Shown: in pieces, positions 25,007 to 31,880 of the stretch
Numbering within the stretch: position 1 is the stretch's first letter
How the letters are laid out: each line of letters begins with the position of its first letter
From: a virus
Length of the DNA stretch: 33,641 nucleotides
Reading direction: 5' to 3' (one strand)
Virus record (IMG/VR): IMGVR_UViG_3300021961_000334
Coordinates: 1 to 33,641 of that record
Translations under genes and position numbers: made by a program
Notes under the pieces: model-generated
Seen by the model: only the letters and a program-made list of their open reading frames with translations
Told to the model about the DNA's origin: nothing
Database searches by the model: none

Positions 25007-25348
25007 TCACCGAATGTAGAGGAAAGAACCGTATTGATCACAAGCATCAGGATGATCTGCCAGTTGATCAATATAGAAACGAATACCCTTCGCAGGTGCT
25101 TTAACCGATGCAGGTTTGTAACATGCACCAGTGGTATTGTCCACAAACATGTAAGCAGAACGACCACGTTGACGAACACCACCAGAGACCAAATAAGTCA
25201 TCAGTTTGGTGTACTTACGACCGACTTCTGCCTCAACTTGGTAATAACAAGAGTGACCAGATTCAATGGAATTAACTTTCCACTCATTGTTCAGCACTTC
25301 GATGAGTGCATCAGTCAAGAATTGAGGTTTGGTTTGAGTAATCGTCAT
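25007..25348 (-). CDS. Hypothetical protein, 113 aa
   Basis: The ATG at 25348 is preceded by the AAAGG of cassette E at normal Shine-Dalgarno distance; the longer upstream reading frame is merely translated cassette DNA. The protein has segments FLTDALIEVLNNEWKVNSIE, QVEAEVGRKYTKLMTYL, an Arg-rich GGVRQRGRSAYMFVDN and YIDQLADHPDACDQYG. I recall similar proteins in cyanophages; no enzymatic motif is visible. It heads the operon 25007 to 24467. Confidence 0.8.
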   Translation of the reverse strand: MTITQTKPQFLTDALIEVLNNEWKVNSIESGHSCYYQVEAEVGRKYTKLMTYLVSGGVRQRGRSAYMFVDNTTGACYKPASVKAPAKGIRFYIDQLADHPDACDQYGSFLYIR

Positions 25349-25358
25349 GGGTGCGATT

Positions 25359-25432
25359 CCTTTGACTCTTTTAATATACAGGAGATTGATGCCACCAGGG
25401 GGATTGGTGGACAGTTCAATCAACTGGCACAC
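25359..25432 (-). promoter_or_regulatory. Stem-loop/promoter cassette, copy E
   Basis: Second cassette version: CCTGTATATTAAAAGAGTC and AAAGGAATCG, preceded by CAGTT-GATTG-AACTG and by CCACCA/TGGTGG, both hairpin-forming. The right end encodes the last codons and TGA of the ligase-like gene (TGT GCC AGT TGA). Confidence 0.7.
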
Positions 25433-26307
25433 TGGTGTTTCGTATTGTTAAAGTTTGCATGAGAGAATTGCTCACGATTGACAAGTTTGAACATACCAAA
25501 CTCATTCATGCGAACATAACCCTCACCACCACATTGTTCGTTGTCGATGTATGCTTCGGGACCGTTATTGCGGCACAGGTAGAGCATGTCCTCTTTGATT
25601 GATTTGATCAGGAACCAGTAACTAATCAACAAAGAGTTGTTGAACGTTTCGGGCACAACTTCGTGTCCTTCACGAATACAAGCATTAAGTTGCTTCTTCA
25701 ATTCAGTTGCTTCCTTTTCATTCACGAAAGTAACCAACTGGGACATCTGTCGCGCAAAACCAACAATCTCAGAGAAATCTTCATCGAGTTGCCATGCACG
25801 AGGTTGCACGAACTTGCAGGTCTCAGTATCTTCAAAGATCTCCATGTCCACCATGTCATTGATAACATAGCAGTCCTTCATTTCATCATCAGTTGCATAC
25901 AATGTGTGTGGTGCAATGATAATGTTCTGATCAATTATTTCATCAAAGACATAAGTAATCGTATTGGGGCAAAAAGTATCATCACCACCAAACCCAATAA
26001 AATCACCTTGAACAATCCCGTCGAAATCAGGAAGGCAATCAAAACAGTGGTGTAAAATATCAGCAACAACCCCAGAATGGTTGCGATCAATGTCATCGTG
26101 CGTTTCATTGATCTTGATTAGTTTTTTGTTGAATACAGATTTGGTGCCACAGAAGAAATTACCAGTGGCAGGATTGGTGCCCCAAACAATAGCGGGAGAA
26201 CCGTCAATCTTCACGGAAAGATCACTCTCAGCAAGGAACCAATCCAGGACAGTGAGATCCCCAGTCAGAATAGAATCTTCGGGGTGTTGCAGATGTGTGT
26301 TTTTCAT
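25420..26307 (-). CDS. Ligase/nucleotidyltransferase-superfamily protein, 295 aa (DUF6267-like)
   Basis: Residues 33-36 are KIDG in SVKIDGSPAIVWG, the KxDG motif I of ATP-dependent DNA/RNA ligases and capping enzymes, with Lys33 as the expected adenylation site. A later EGYV (262-265) and FKLV (273-276) fit motifs IV and V of the same superfamily. The middle (GDFIGFGG, NTITYVF) is consistent with the same fold. I recall related phage proteins under DUF6267. Whether it joins nucleic acids or modifies protein is unknown. It directly follows the nuclease-like gene by 3 bp. The C-terminus QCAS is cassette E sequence. Confidence 0.72.
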   Translation of the reverse strand: MKNTHLQHPEDSILTGDLTVLDWFLAESDLSVKIDGSPAIVWGTNPATGNFFCGTKSVFNKKLIKINETHDDIDRNHSGVVADILHHCFDCLPDFDGIVQGDFIGFGGDDTFCPNTITYVFDEIIDQNIIIAPHTLYATDDEMKDCYVINDMVDMEIFEDTETCKFVQPRAWQLDEDFSEIVGFARQMSQLVTFVNEKEATELKKQLNACIREGHEVVPETFNNSLLISYWFLIKSIKEDMLYLCRNNGPEAYIDNEQCGGEGYVRMNEFGMFKLVNREQFSHANFNNTKHQCAS

Positions 26308-26310
26308 TGA

Positions 26311-26862
26311 TCAGAACTCCAGGTAAGATTCGATTGCGTTGTTGATGCCTTCAGACAAAAGTGTGGGAGGTTTGACTACATTGAACTTTCCAAGATCACA
26401 CTCATAGTAGTCACCGAGTTTGAGTTCAATCATAGCACCATCTGCACCCTCTTGGTACAAAGATCGTGCTTTCTCATCCTCAACAACTACCACACGACGA
26501 GCAGTAAGATCTACCACCAACATGTAGTCGAAGGTTTTAGTTTGCCTGAAATCTTCAACGGTTTTCTTTTCACTGAGAAAAGATTTGACTTTGAACTTTT
26601 TAGTGGCATGAATGTCCTTACGTTTGAAGAACAAGTTCTTGCCCATTTTCATTTCGATCTTGTCATCATTGTAGACAAAATCGTAACCTGTCTGATCTAC
26701 ACGAACGAGACCAGAATACTTTGCAAGTGCTTTCTCAACAGCAGTTGCACGGGCAAAGTTATCAGCATTAGAGGAGAATCCTGGATCGTTGTAGAGAGAA
26801 TCCACGACTCCAAACACTTTGCCCCATTCAACCTGGGATTCAAGATGATCAATTAAGTGCAT
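26311..26862 (-). CDS. PD-(D/E)XK nuclease-like protein, 183 aa
   Basis: The ATG at 26862 is chosen because the AAAGGAG of a cassette-type leader lies about 8 bp upstream; the longer frame reads into the methyltransferase gene end. Residues 61-72 read DFVYNDDKIEMK, giving Asp61 and the ExK pair Glu70/Lys72 of a PD-(D/E)XK nuclease core. Basic stretches (KRKDIHATKKFKVK) follow. It lies between the DNA methyltransferase and the ligase-like gene. It could be a homing or restriction-type nuclease or a DNA-degradation enzyme. The catalytic assignment is from motif spacing only. Confidence 0.6.
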   Translation of the reverse strand: MHLIDHLESQVEWGKVFGVVDSLYNDPGFSSNADNFARATAVEKALAKYSGLVRVDQTGYDFVYNDDKIEMKMGKNLFFKRKDIHATKKFKVKSFLSEKKTVEDFRQTKTFDYMLVVDLTARRVVVVEDEKARSLYQEGADGAMIELKLGDYYECDLGKFNVVKPPTLLSEGINNAIESYLEF

Positions 26863-26873
26863 GAGGTTGTGCT

Positions 26874-26897
26874 CCTTTGACTCTCTTAAGATATAGC
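26874..26897 (-). promoter_or_regulatory. Reduced cassette, copy F (promoter half only)
   Basis: The minus strand reads TATATCTTAAGAGAGTC and AAAGGAG. The TAA inside it is the stop of the methyltransferase gene. No stem-loop block is present, so the element is minimal or degraded and the gene at 26862 may start transcription inside the methyltransferase end. Confidence 0.5.
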
Positions 26898-27650
26898 ATC
26901 CATCAACGGATTGCAAGTGATAGTGTCCTGTTCGGCAACTGTCACACTCCCTATTCTTTCTTTTGCTTTTGCAAAATAGTCTGCATCTTTTTCAATGCCA
27001 ATAAAATTGCGATTACACTTAACAGCAGCAACTCCAGTTGTACCCGATCCCATTGTATTGTCCAGCACAGTATCACCTTTGTTAGTATATGTTTTGATAA
27101 GATACTCCATCAAATCTACAGGTTTTTGTGTAGGATGCAGACCTTTTTGCTGCTTGAACTTTAGAACAGTTTTAGGGTATCTTGAACCCTCAGGATTATC
27201 ACGATGCTTAGATTGTGCTTCACCATAAACCTCACCAATCTTTGCAGTATCTGACTTAAACCCACTGTAAGGAGTAGAATACCACATCTGAGGATTGTAG
27301 GTAGGTTTCTTCCTATAAAACACCAGGATGTTTTCATGACTCTTAAGAGGCATGACTTTGGCGTTCATAGGATTAGTTCCCTGAGGTTTTTCCCAAATCC
27401 ATTCATACTTAAGATTCTGAATGTTGGATGCTGCTAGTATAGTTGTGAAAGGTTGTGCAGCAGTGAATACCATTGCTGCGTTTTCTTTACAGATACGATT
27501 ATATTGTTCCCACAACTTATCCAATGGAATGATACTATCCCATTTGCAAGCAGTTGTACCATAGGGCAAATCTACCAGCAACATATCAACAGAATTGTCT
27601 GCAATAGTAGGCAGCAATTCCAGACAATCACCCAGCAGTAGATTCACCAT
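26886..27650 (-). CDS. Site-specific DNA methyltransferase (adenine-type), 254 aa
   Basis: DLPY at residues 27-30 is a variant of the DPPY catalytic motif IV. HPTQKP at 172-177 is followed by DNTMGSGTTG at 197-206, the S-adenosylmethionine-binding FxGxG-type motif I. With the catalytic motif first, this is the beta class of N6-adenine/N4-cytosine methyltransferases. It would methylate a specific DNA site and protect phage DNA or mark it. It overlaps the upstream nuclease-like gene by 7 bp and is followed by a second nuclease-like gene, so a restriction-modification-like role is worth testing. Motif DLPY favours adenine methylation. Confidence 0.88.
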   Translation of the reverse strand: MVNLLLGDCLELLPTIADNSVDMLLVDLPYGTTACKWDSIIPLDKLWEQYNRICKENAAMVFTAAQPFTTILAASNIQNLKYEWIWEKPQGTNPMNAKVMPLKSHENILVFYRKKPTYNPQMWYSTPYSGFKSDTAKIGEVYGEAQSKHRDNPEGSRYPKTVLKFKQQKGLHPTQKPVDLMEYLIKTYTNKGDTVLDNTMGSGTTGVAAVKCNRNFIGIEKDADYFAKAKERIGSVTVAEQDTITCNPLMDAIS

Positions 27651-28180
27651 TCAGCAATATCCTTCACGAAGTCACATTCTAGCAGAGCAGCAACATTTGT
27701 GCAAATATAGTCATCGTTGCCCACTTTCTTGCCACCTTGTTGCACATTGAAATAGCACTTGTCGCTCTTCAGGTGTGCTTCAAAGTCTTCCTTAGTGATA
27801 AACACAATGCGAGCATCTTTCTCGTCAGGGTTAATGCCACAGAAGATAAGACGCTCCCAATCCTTACCCTTAGAAACGTGATTGATGATAAACTTATCAA
27901 TACAAACACCACCCTTCTTATCACGGGTAGCAAGAGCAAACTTAATCTCAGTTAGAATATCATCAATCACACGATCATGACCAGCAGTAGAAGTCTTTGC
28001 TCGCTTAACTTTACGTCCAGCAAGTGTCATGAACTTAGACACAAAACGCTCACCAAACTCACCTTTCTGTTTGGGAGACATGAACACATAACCCTCAAAG
28101 TTTGTACCCTTCCAAGGATCTTTTAGGTTGTCATCAATGTACTCACGGAGAGATCCGTCTTCAAAAATAGAATCAAACAT
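27644..28180 (-). CDS. Restriction-endonuclease-like PD-(D/E)XK protein, 178 aa
   Basis: The ATG at 28180 follows cassette G; the longer reading frame is translated cassette. Residues 36-50 (PKQKGEFGERFVSKF) are a Type II-like helix with Glu41/Glu44. GHDRVIDDILTEIKF gives Asp69 and Glu78-Ile-Lys80 of the PD-(D/E)XK core, followed by FIINHVSKGKDWERLIFCG (core beta-strand with basic loop). A signature of this kind is seen in many Type II restriction enzymes. Its 3' end overlaps the methyltransferase start by 7 bp, giving a nuclease-methyltransferase pair on one transcript. Confidence 0.68.
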   Translation of the reverse strand: MFDSIFEDGSLREYIDDNLKDPWKGTNFEGYVFMSPKQKGEFGERFVSKFMTLAGRKVKRAKTSTAGHDRVIDDILTEIKFALATRDKKGGVCIDKFIINHVSKGKDWERLIFCGINPDEKDARIVFITKEDFEAHLKSDKCYFNVQQGGKKVGNDDYICTNVAALLECDFVKDIAEW

Positions 28181-28189
28181 GGTGGATTT

Positions 28190-28261
28190 CTTTGACTCTT
28201 TTAATATACAGGTTTTAAGTGCCCATGGGGAGAATAGTGGACACTTCAATCAACTGGCACA
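28190..28261 (-). promoter_or_regulatory. Stem-loop/promoter cassette, copy G
   Basis: CCTGTATATTAAAAGAGTC and AAAGAAATCC lead to the ATG at 28180. AAGTGTCC pairs with GGGCACTT (one G-U pair) around a 14-nt loop. The right end has TGTGCCAGTTGATTGAAG, as in copy E, directly after the TGA of the 67-residue gene. Confidence 0.7.
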
Positions 28262-28465
28262 TCACCCCCAGTTTTCCATCCATTCATCTAAAGTATAACC
28301 TTCACCCGTGCTAGTTTCTTCTACTAACTCTTCTAAAGTCATTTCTATCAAGTCCTCACGATATTCTTCAGTTGTCTGATCATTTTCAGGATCAAAATCA
28401 TCATGGCAGAGATAGTCCCACTCTGCACATAGTGCATCAATCAGTTGTGCTTTAGTGTACTTCAT
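28262..28465 (-). CDS. Small acidic protein, 67 aa
   Basis: It begins MKYTKAQLIDALCAEWDYLC and continues DFDPENDQTTEEYREDLIEM and TSTGEGYTLDEWMENWG. Strongly acidic and helical. Its ATG overlaps the helicase stop by 4 bp (ATGA), so it is coupled to the helicase. Similar acidic proteins are common in cyanophages; the role is unknown. Confidence 0.8.
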   Translation of the reverse strand: MKYTKAQLIDALCAEWDYLCHDDFDPENDQTTEEYREDLIEMTLEELVEETSTGEGYTLDEWMENWG

Positions 28466-29655
28466 CGTCTAATCTCCGAAATTGCAGGTTGACCTTGATT
28501 GAACACGACATCAACAACTGCCTGAACTTTGCGAGCAGTGCTGATACCAACAGAATCATAAGTTGGGACGCAAACTAAACCAAATGTCTTCTCAGTGCTG
28601 CCAAGTCTGATAACTCGTCCAATACTTTGAGAAATACCAATATAGTCCATGTTACGCATGAAGATAACTGCCTCAAGACCTGAAACATTGATACCTTCAG
28701 ACAGAATAGAGTGGTGGATGACAACAAACTTCTTCTCAGGATCTTTGCCCCAAGTGTTTAGTGTGTTGAAGAACTCTTCACGGTTGACTTTCTTGCCATC
28801 AATAATTGCACCTGTCTTAGATGTGATTGTCATCCAAGAATAACCACGTTGTGCAAGTTGAACACAAAAGTCAGAGTTGCTGATCAGTCCAATGATTTGC
28901 TTGGTAGTACGCGCACAGATCAAAGTCTTGTCGATGTTGTTGTCATCAATCGTTTCCAATAGATTGACACTATCCTCTGCCCACATTACTTTGCGACCTT
29001 TGATCAAAGGCAGTTGCTTGACTACAACTTTGGGAGGAAGAATGTAACCCTGTTCGACAAGTTCAGGAGCAGGAACATTACACAGCACCTGACCATAAAC
29101 ATCTCCCCAGTTCATGCCTGGTTTCTTAGGAGTGAGAGAATGTTTGGGAGTTGCAGTGTAGAAGTAGCAACGATCTGCTGCACCAGCAAAGAACTCAGTA
29201 GCACCGAAGAAGTTCTTCTTCACGGAATTATGTGCTTCATCGAAGTAAATGGTATTCACCTCAATATCTGCTTGACGAACACGATCAAGAGAATTGTAAG
29301 TGGTAAAGATGATTACATTCTCACCAGCAGTTCGTGCAGTGTTAGCAAACAGGTGAATGTGTTCTGGTTTGGTAGAAGAATAGTGATGTGTCTCACCACT
29401 ATGAACATGCATCACATGCACATTCTTGGTATCAATAACTTCCAGAAACTCAGAACACAGTTGTTCTGCCAGAAGAATACGCGGAGCAACAACAACTGTG
29501 GTTGTGCCATTGTTGATACGATCATAACGATCTTTAGTATCAACAATCATAGTCAATGTTTTACCACCACCAGTAGGAACAACAATTTGACCCTTAGCAT
29601 AAGCAAGCATACGATCAAGGATGCGTTCTTGATGTGGTCGAAGAGTCAGTGTCAT
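28462..29655 (-). CDS. SF2 DEAH-box helicase, 397 aa
   Basis: The start is the ATG at 29655 after cassette H. Walker A PTGGGKT at residues 27-33, DEAH at 139-142, TAT (motif III) at 167-169, SEGIN (motif V) at 319-323 and QSIGRVIR (motif VI) at 343-350 define a two-domain superfamily 2 DNA helicase/translocase. It resembles the COG1061/SSL2 or restriction-subunit type. It lacks the extra N-terminal DNA-binding domain expected for T4 UvsW and is shorter than UvsW (503 aa), so I do not name it uvsW. It probably unwinds DNA during replication, recombination or repair. Confidence 0.85.
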   Translation of the reverse strand: MTLTLRPHQERILDRMLAYAKGQIVVPTGGGKTLTMIVDTKDRYDRINNGTTTVVVAPRILLAEQLCSEFLEVIDTKNVHVMHVHSGETHHYSSTKPEHIHLFANTARTAGENVIIFTTYNSLDRVRQADIEVNTIYFDEAHNSVKKNFFGATEFFAGAADRCYFYTATPKHSLTPKKPGMNWGDVYGQVLCNVPAPELVEQGYILPPKVVVKQLPLIKGRKVMWAEDSVNLLETIDDNNIDKTLICARTTKQIIGLISNSDFCVQLAQRGYSWMTITSKTGAIIDGKKVNREEFFNTLNTWGKDPEKKFVVIHHSILSEGINVSGLEAVIFMRNMDYIGISQSIGRVIRLGSTEKTFGLVCVPTYDSVGISTARKVQAVVDVVFNQGQPAISEIRR

Positions 29656-29659
29656 GCGT

Positions 29660-29723
29660 GTTGCCTTGATGTAGATAATATAAAGCACAGAGAGACCTCC
29701 AGGAGACCCTCTGTGCCACTTGT
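29660..29723 (-). promoter_or_regulatory. Stem-loop/promoter cassette, copy H (diverged)
   Basis: GCACAGAG (29685-29692) and CTCTGTGC (29709-29716) form a perfect 8-bp stem with an inner CTCC/GGAG pair, on the right side of TATATTAT at about 29676-29682 (minus strand). The usual GAGTCAAA is absent. The right end has TTGAACAAGTGGCACAG, similar to the other cassettes. Confidence 0.6.
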
Positions 29724-29951
29724 TCAATCGTCCAGGTCTTCTTGTACTGGTTCTGCCTTTTTAGTCACTTTGGGACCAACTTGAACCAAACCGTTGTCGT
29801 AAAAGTATTTGACACGTTCCCGACGTGCTTGCAAGAGAATATCATATTCTTCTTGCTGTTCTTTAGTGAGTCGGAAATCTTGCTGCCTCCACTTCTCACG
29901 AAGTTCTTTAAGATGAGGCAGGACATTAACAGTGGAGGTGGGAGGATTCAT
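29724..29951 (-). CDS. Conserved small cyanophage protein, 75 aa
   Basis: The first ATG in frame is at 29951; an upstream TTG at 29966 overlaps the neighbouring stop and is less likely. The sequence begins MNPPTSTVNVLPHLKELREK, has WRQQDFRLTKEQQEEYDILL and a long helix with QARRERVKYFYDNGLVQV, ending in an acidic tail (KAEPVQEDLDD). It looks like a helical adaptor-like protein. I recall similar ones in cyanophages; function unknown. Confidence 0.78.
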   Translation of the reverse strand: MNPPTSTVNVLPHLKELREKWRQQDFRLTKEQQEEYDILLQARRERVKYFYDNGLVQVGPKVTKKAEPVQEDLDD

Positions 29952-29955
29952 TAGA

Positions 29956-30093
29956 TCAGTAATCAATGTTGGAGTTAAGGTATTCGTTCATGCTGAAGTC
30001 TTGTTCTTCTTCAATCAAGTCTGCAAGATCTTCACAAACATAATCAAAGTTGATCAGTTCTTCAATTTGTTGATCGTTGATGAAATAATCCAT
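29956..30093 (-). CDS. Very acidic small protein, 45 aa
   Basis: Translation from the ATG at 30093 gives MDYFINDQQIEELINFDYVC, EDLADLIEEEQDFSMNEYLN and SNIDY. About a quarter of the residues are acidic. It stands directly behind cassette I and 4 bp before the 75-residue gene, filling the gap without competition. No family recognised. Confidence 0.68.
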   Translation of the reverse strand: MDYFINDQQIEELINFDYVCEDLADLIEEEQDFSMNEYLNSNIDY

Positions 30094-30104
30094 AGGTGTC
30101 AGTT

Positions 30105-30176
30105 GTTTGACTCTTTTAATATACAGGAATCAGGTGGCAGTGGTCAAATTAGTGGACAGTGATCTGAGTGTCCACT
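30105..30176 (-). promoter_or_regulatory. Stem-loop/promoter cassette, copy I
   Basis: CCTGTATATTAAAAGAGTC followed by AAACAACTGACACC before the ATG at 30093 (no clear Shine-Dalgarno). AGTGGACA and TGTCCACT (30169-30176 and 30151-30158 on the plus strand) form a perfect 8-bp stem. The stem spans the last codons and TAA of the 48-residue gene. Confidence 0.7.
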
Positions 30177-30295
30177 GCATCCAGGTTTTTCTTTACATGT
30201 TCTTCCCAGAAGATTGCGTCTTCAATCTTTAGAAAGGTTGCAGTTTGTTTTGCATAACCTTTCTTCTTTGGTTTGAGATAGTTCACTCGGTACAT
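30149..30295 (-). CDS. Conserved small cyanophage protein, 48 aa
   Basis: Translation from the ATG at 30295 gives MYRVNYLKPKKKGYAKQTAT, FLKIEDAIFWEEHVKKNLDA and VDTQITVH. I recall a cyanophage family with the same basic N-half and IEDAIFWE segment. It overlaps the membrane-protein gene at 30222 by 74 bp in another frame. The C-terminal VH and stop lie in cassette I. Function unknown. Confidence 0.72.
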   Translation of the reverse strand: MYRVNYLKPKKKGYAKQTATFLKIEDAIFWEEHVKKNLDAVDTQITVH

Positions 30296-30464
30296 CATTC
30301 CAGTGTCGAATTACTCCAGCAACAATAAAACAGTTAGTAGTGAGATAAGTGAAAAATATAACAGTCCGTACAATAGCAACGACATCTGATTCTTTGTCAT
30401 CTTTACTTGCCTTCTCTCCTATTGCCTTTGCCCACCATCGCCATGCATTTTTTCTTTTTGACAT
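30222..30464 (-). CDS. Single-span membrane protein, 80 aa
   Basis: It begins MSKRKNAWRWWAKAIGEKAS, then a membrane helix (about 30-52) with VRTVIFFTYLTTNCFIVAGV and a tail VIRHWNDVPSELSQ. I recall close relatives in cyanophages that end shortly after IRHW, so the final residues may be an extension. Its start lies inside the upstream 91-residue gene (46-bp overlap) and its end overlaps the 48-residue gene by 74 bp. Confidence 0.78.
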   Translation of the reverse strand: MSKRKNAWRWWAKAIGEKASKDDKESDVVAIVRTVIFFTYLTTNCFIVAGVIRHWNDVPSELSQTKEERLCKTNCNLSKD

Positions 30465-30694
30465 TTCCTACTCTTGATGTATTCTAACTCGTGCCAATGC
30501 TCTGGATAGCATAAGACCAAACAATGAGTCTTCCTATGTATAGGACATGCCTCTATATTTTCTTGATCCTTACAGGTAACACCAATCTCAATAGTGGTGT
30601 ATTCTTTATCACAAAAATACACCCAACCCTCAGTAACTTTGCCAAGTGAATCTGTCCACTTGACATAATCATTTACTTTGGGTCGGTAAGTCAT
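30419..30694 (-). CDS. Conserved small cyanophage protein, 91 aa
   Basis: Starts MTYRPKVNDYVKWTDSLGKV and continues EGWVYFCDKEYTTIEIGV, then CPIHRKTHCLVLCYPEHW and HELEYIKSRK. I recall this family with the KVNDYVKW and HWHELEY segments in other cyanophages. Four Cys and several His could bind metal, but the pattern is not a known site. The end overlaps the membrane gene by 46 bp. Confidence 0.78.
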   Translation of the reverse strand: MTYRPKVNDYVKWTDSLGKVTEGWVYFCDKEYTTIEIGVTCKDQENIEACPIHRKTHCLVLCYPEHWHELEYIKSRKCQKEKMHGDGGQRQ

Positions 30695-30987
30695 ACAAAT
30701 GCTGCCTCCAATGGGTTGAGATTGAGTTTCATTGCAGAATAAGGTCTTGTGTTACTTATATCTACTTGATCTCCGTGCTTGGTTGAATTGATTGGTGCAT
30801 GGTATGCACATTTTTTTGTATTGTAGAATCCCCAGATGGACTTCGGAGGTGTGTCAGTATAAGAGAACCTGCCATGATTGATAATCCAAATAGCAATAAA
30901 GTTCGTCCTATATTCAGTGACTTCGTAGGAGTATCCTTTAGGGGGTTGATGGGGGAAATCATGAGGAAGTTTTAATAGGTTCATCAT
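30691..30987 (-). CDS. Conserved small cyanophage protein, 98 aa
   Basis: I place the start at the tandem ATGs at 30987/30984 inside the end of the previous gene; the longer frame has a TTG start. Segments LLKLPHDFPHQPPKGYSYEV, YRTNFIAIWIINHGRFSY, SIWGFYNTKKCAYHAPINS and MKLNLNPLEAAFV match a family I recall in cyanophages, roughly a beta-sandwich-like protein. No catalytic motif. The stop overlaps the next gene by 4 bp. Confidence 0.8.
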   Translation of the reverse strand: MMNLLKLPHDFPHQPPKGYSYEVTEYRTNFIAIWIINHGRFSYTDTPPKSIWGFYNTKKCAYHAPINSTKHGDQVDISNTRPYSAMKLNLNPLEAAFV

Positions 30988-31195
30988 CAACAGAGAGTGA
31001 CTCATAATCAGGATACATTGTAGCAACAATGTACTGTGCCAGTGCTTGTGTGGGTGACACTACATGAACCTCTACAGTGTAAATGTAGGGTTCTTCTCCT
31101 GGTGTATCTTTCATGGAGAGTTCAACAGTTACTCTCCACAAGTTTCCATTCTTGAGATGTTTATCCCAAGAGACAATCATATCAGGTTTCAGCAT
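30959..31195 (-). CDS. Hypothetical protein, 78 aa
   Basis: Starts MLKPDMIVSWDKHLKNGNLW and continues RVTVELSMKDTPGEEPYIYT and PTQALAQYIVATMYPDYE. Alternating beta strands and one helix suggest a small domain with no recognised function. It overlaps both neighbours (14 bp and 29 bp), typical of this compact operon. Confidence 0.72.
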   Translation of the reverse strand: MLKPDMIVSWDKHLKNGNLWRVTVELSMKDTPGEEPYIYTVEVHVVSPTQALAQYIVATMYPDYESLSVDDEPIKTSS

Positions 31196-31481
31196 GATGT
31201 GCTTTCAAATCTGGGTTTGGTTGTGATGGTTCAAATGGAGAACGATCAAGGTTCTTGATTACAATAAATGCATCTTTATTGTACTTGCGAGTGCCAATGG
31301 GAGATTGCCATTTTTCATTGTAGTTTTCACCTACATCAATTCCAGACACACAAGTGCCCCCAATTTCTACAGAAATGTTTGCATCTTTTTCCCAACCAAG
31401 TTGTTCAAGAGCAATGGCAAGTTGACCTAACCAACTGCCTTTAGACATAACAGATTCCTCTGGTTCAAGATTGCCAATCAT
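31182..31481 (-). CDS. Hypothetical protein, 99 aa
   Basis: The ATG at 31481 overlaps the previous stop (ATGA). A second ATG at 31448 has a GAGGA Shine-Dalgarno sequence 8 bp ahead and may be the real start (MSKGSWLGQLAIALEQLGWE). The protein contains ISVEIGGTCVSGIDVGENYN and FIVIKNLDRSPFEPSQP. I recall this layout in cyanophages. Function unknown. Confidence 0.72.
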   Translation of the reverse strand: MIGNLEPEESVMSKGSWLGQLAIALEQLGWEKDANISVEIGGTCVSGIDVGENYNEKWQSPIGTRKYNKDAFIVIKNLDRSPFEPSQPNPDLKAHHAET

Positions 31482-31723
31482 GTAGTAAATTCCTCAACAA
31501 CTTGAGATTCAAGATCTTCTGAAAGTGCATAAGTACGCGACTTCAGAATATTTTCACGAAGGTTTCCATAGTATTGTTGATTGAAACCTTCTTCATCCGT
31601 ACCAGTGATGAGATCAAAACACTCATCATCATCTTCTGCAATTACATTCCAAATACCACCATATTCACTGGAAGGAAATGGAATATAGTGATCAACAATG
31701 TAAAGAAACTTTTGTGCCATCAT
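31478..31723 (-). CDS. Conserved small cyanophage protein, 81 aa
   Basis: Starts MMAQKFLYIVDHYIPFPSSE and continues with WNVIAEDDDECFDLITGTDE and LRENILKSRTYALSEDLE. FLYIVDHYIPFPSSEYGG is a recognisable conserved phage segment. Acidic, soluble, no known role. It starts with two ATGs in tandem and overlaps the next gene. Confidence 0.78.
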   Translation of the reverse strand: MMAQKFLYIVDHYIPFPSSEYGGIWNVIAEDDDECFDLITGTDEEGFNQQYYGNLRENILKSRTYALSEDLESQVVEEFTT

Positions 31724-31749
31724 TTTGTGTAGATTACTCTATGATTATA

Positions 31750-31875
31750 TCATGAACAGAAGAACTCTTCAAGATAGTAATCAACAGTAACCTCATTCTC
31801 TGCTGCTTCTTGTTCAATCATCAACCAAAACTCTTCAGCAATTTGTTGTGCGTTCATCTTTTCTTGTTCAGTCAT
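31750..31875 (-). CDS. Very acidic helical mini-protein, 41 aa
   Basis: Translation from the ATG at 31875 gives MTEQEKMNAQQIAEEFWLMI, EQEAAENEVTVDYYLEEFFC and S. A single long acidic helix. It is 5 bp after the 125-residue gene, so likely part of the same transcript. Function unknown. Confidence 0.65.
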   Translation of the reverse strand: MTEQEKMNAQQIAEEFWLMIEQEAAENEVTVDYYLEEFFCS

Positions 31876-31880
31876 GATAA

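Noticed and set aside
25348-25432. Longer versions of genes that begin inside cassettes (also before 23770, 26862, 28180, 29655 and 32258)
   Set aside because: They need unlikely starts or translate the cassette itself (recurring LLYIKRVK-like peptides). The ATG after the AAAGG sequence is the better choice.
28462-29655. Naming the helicase uvsW
   Set aside because: The UvsW N-terminal DNA-binding domain is absent and the protein is too short.
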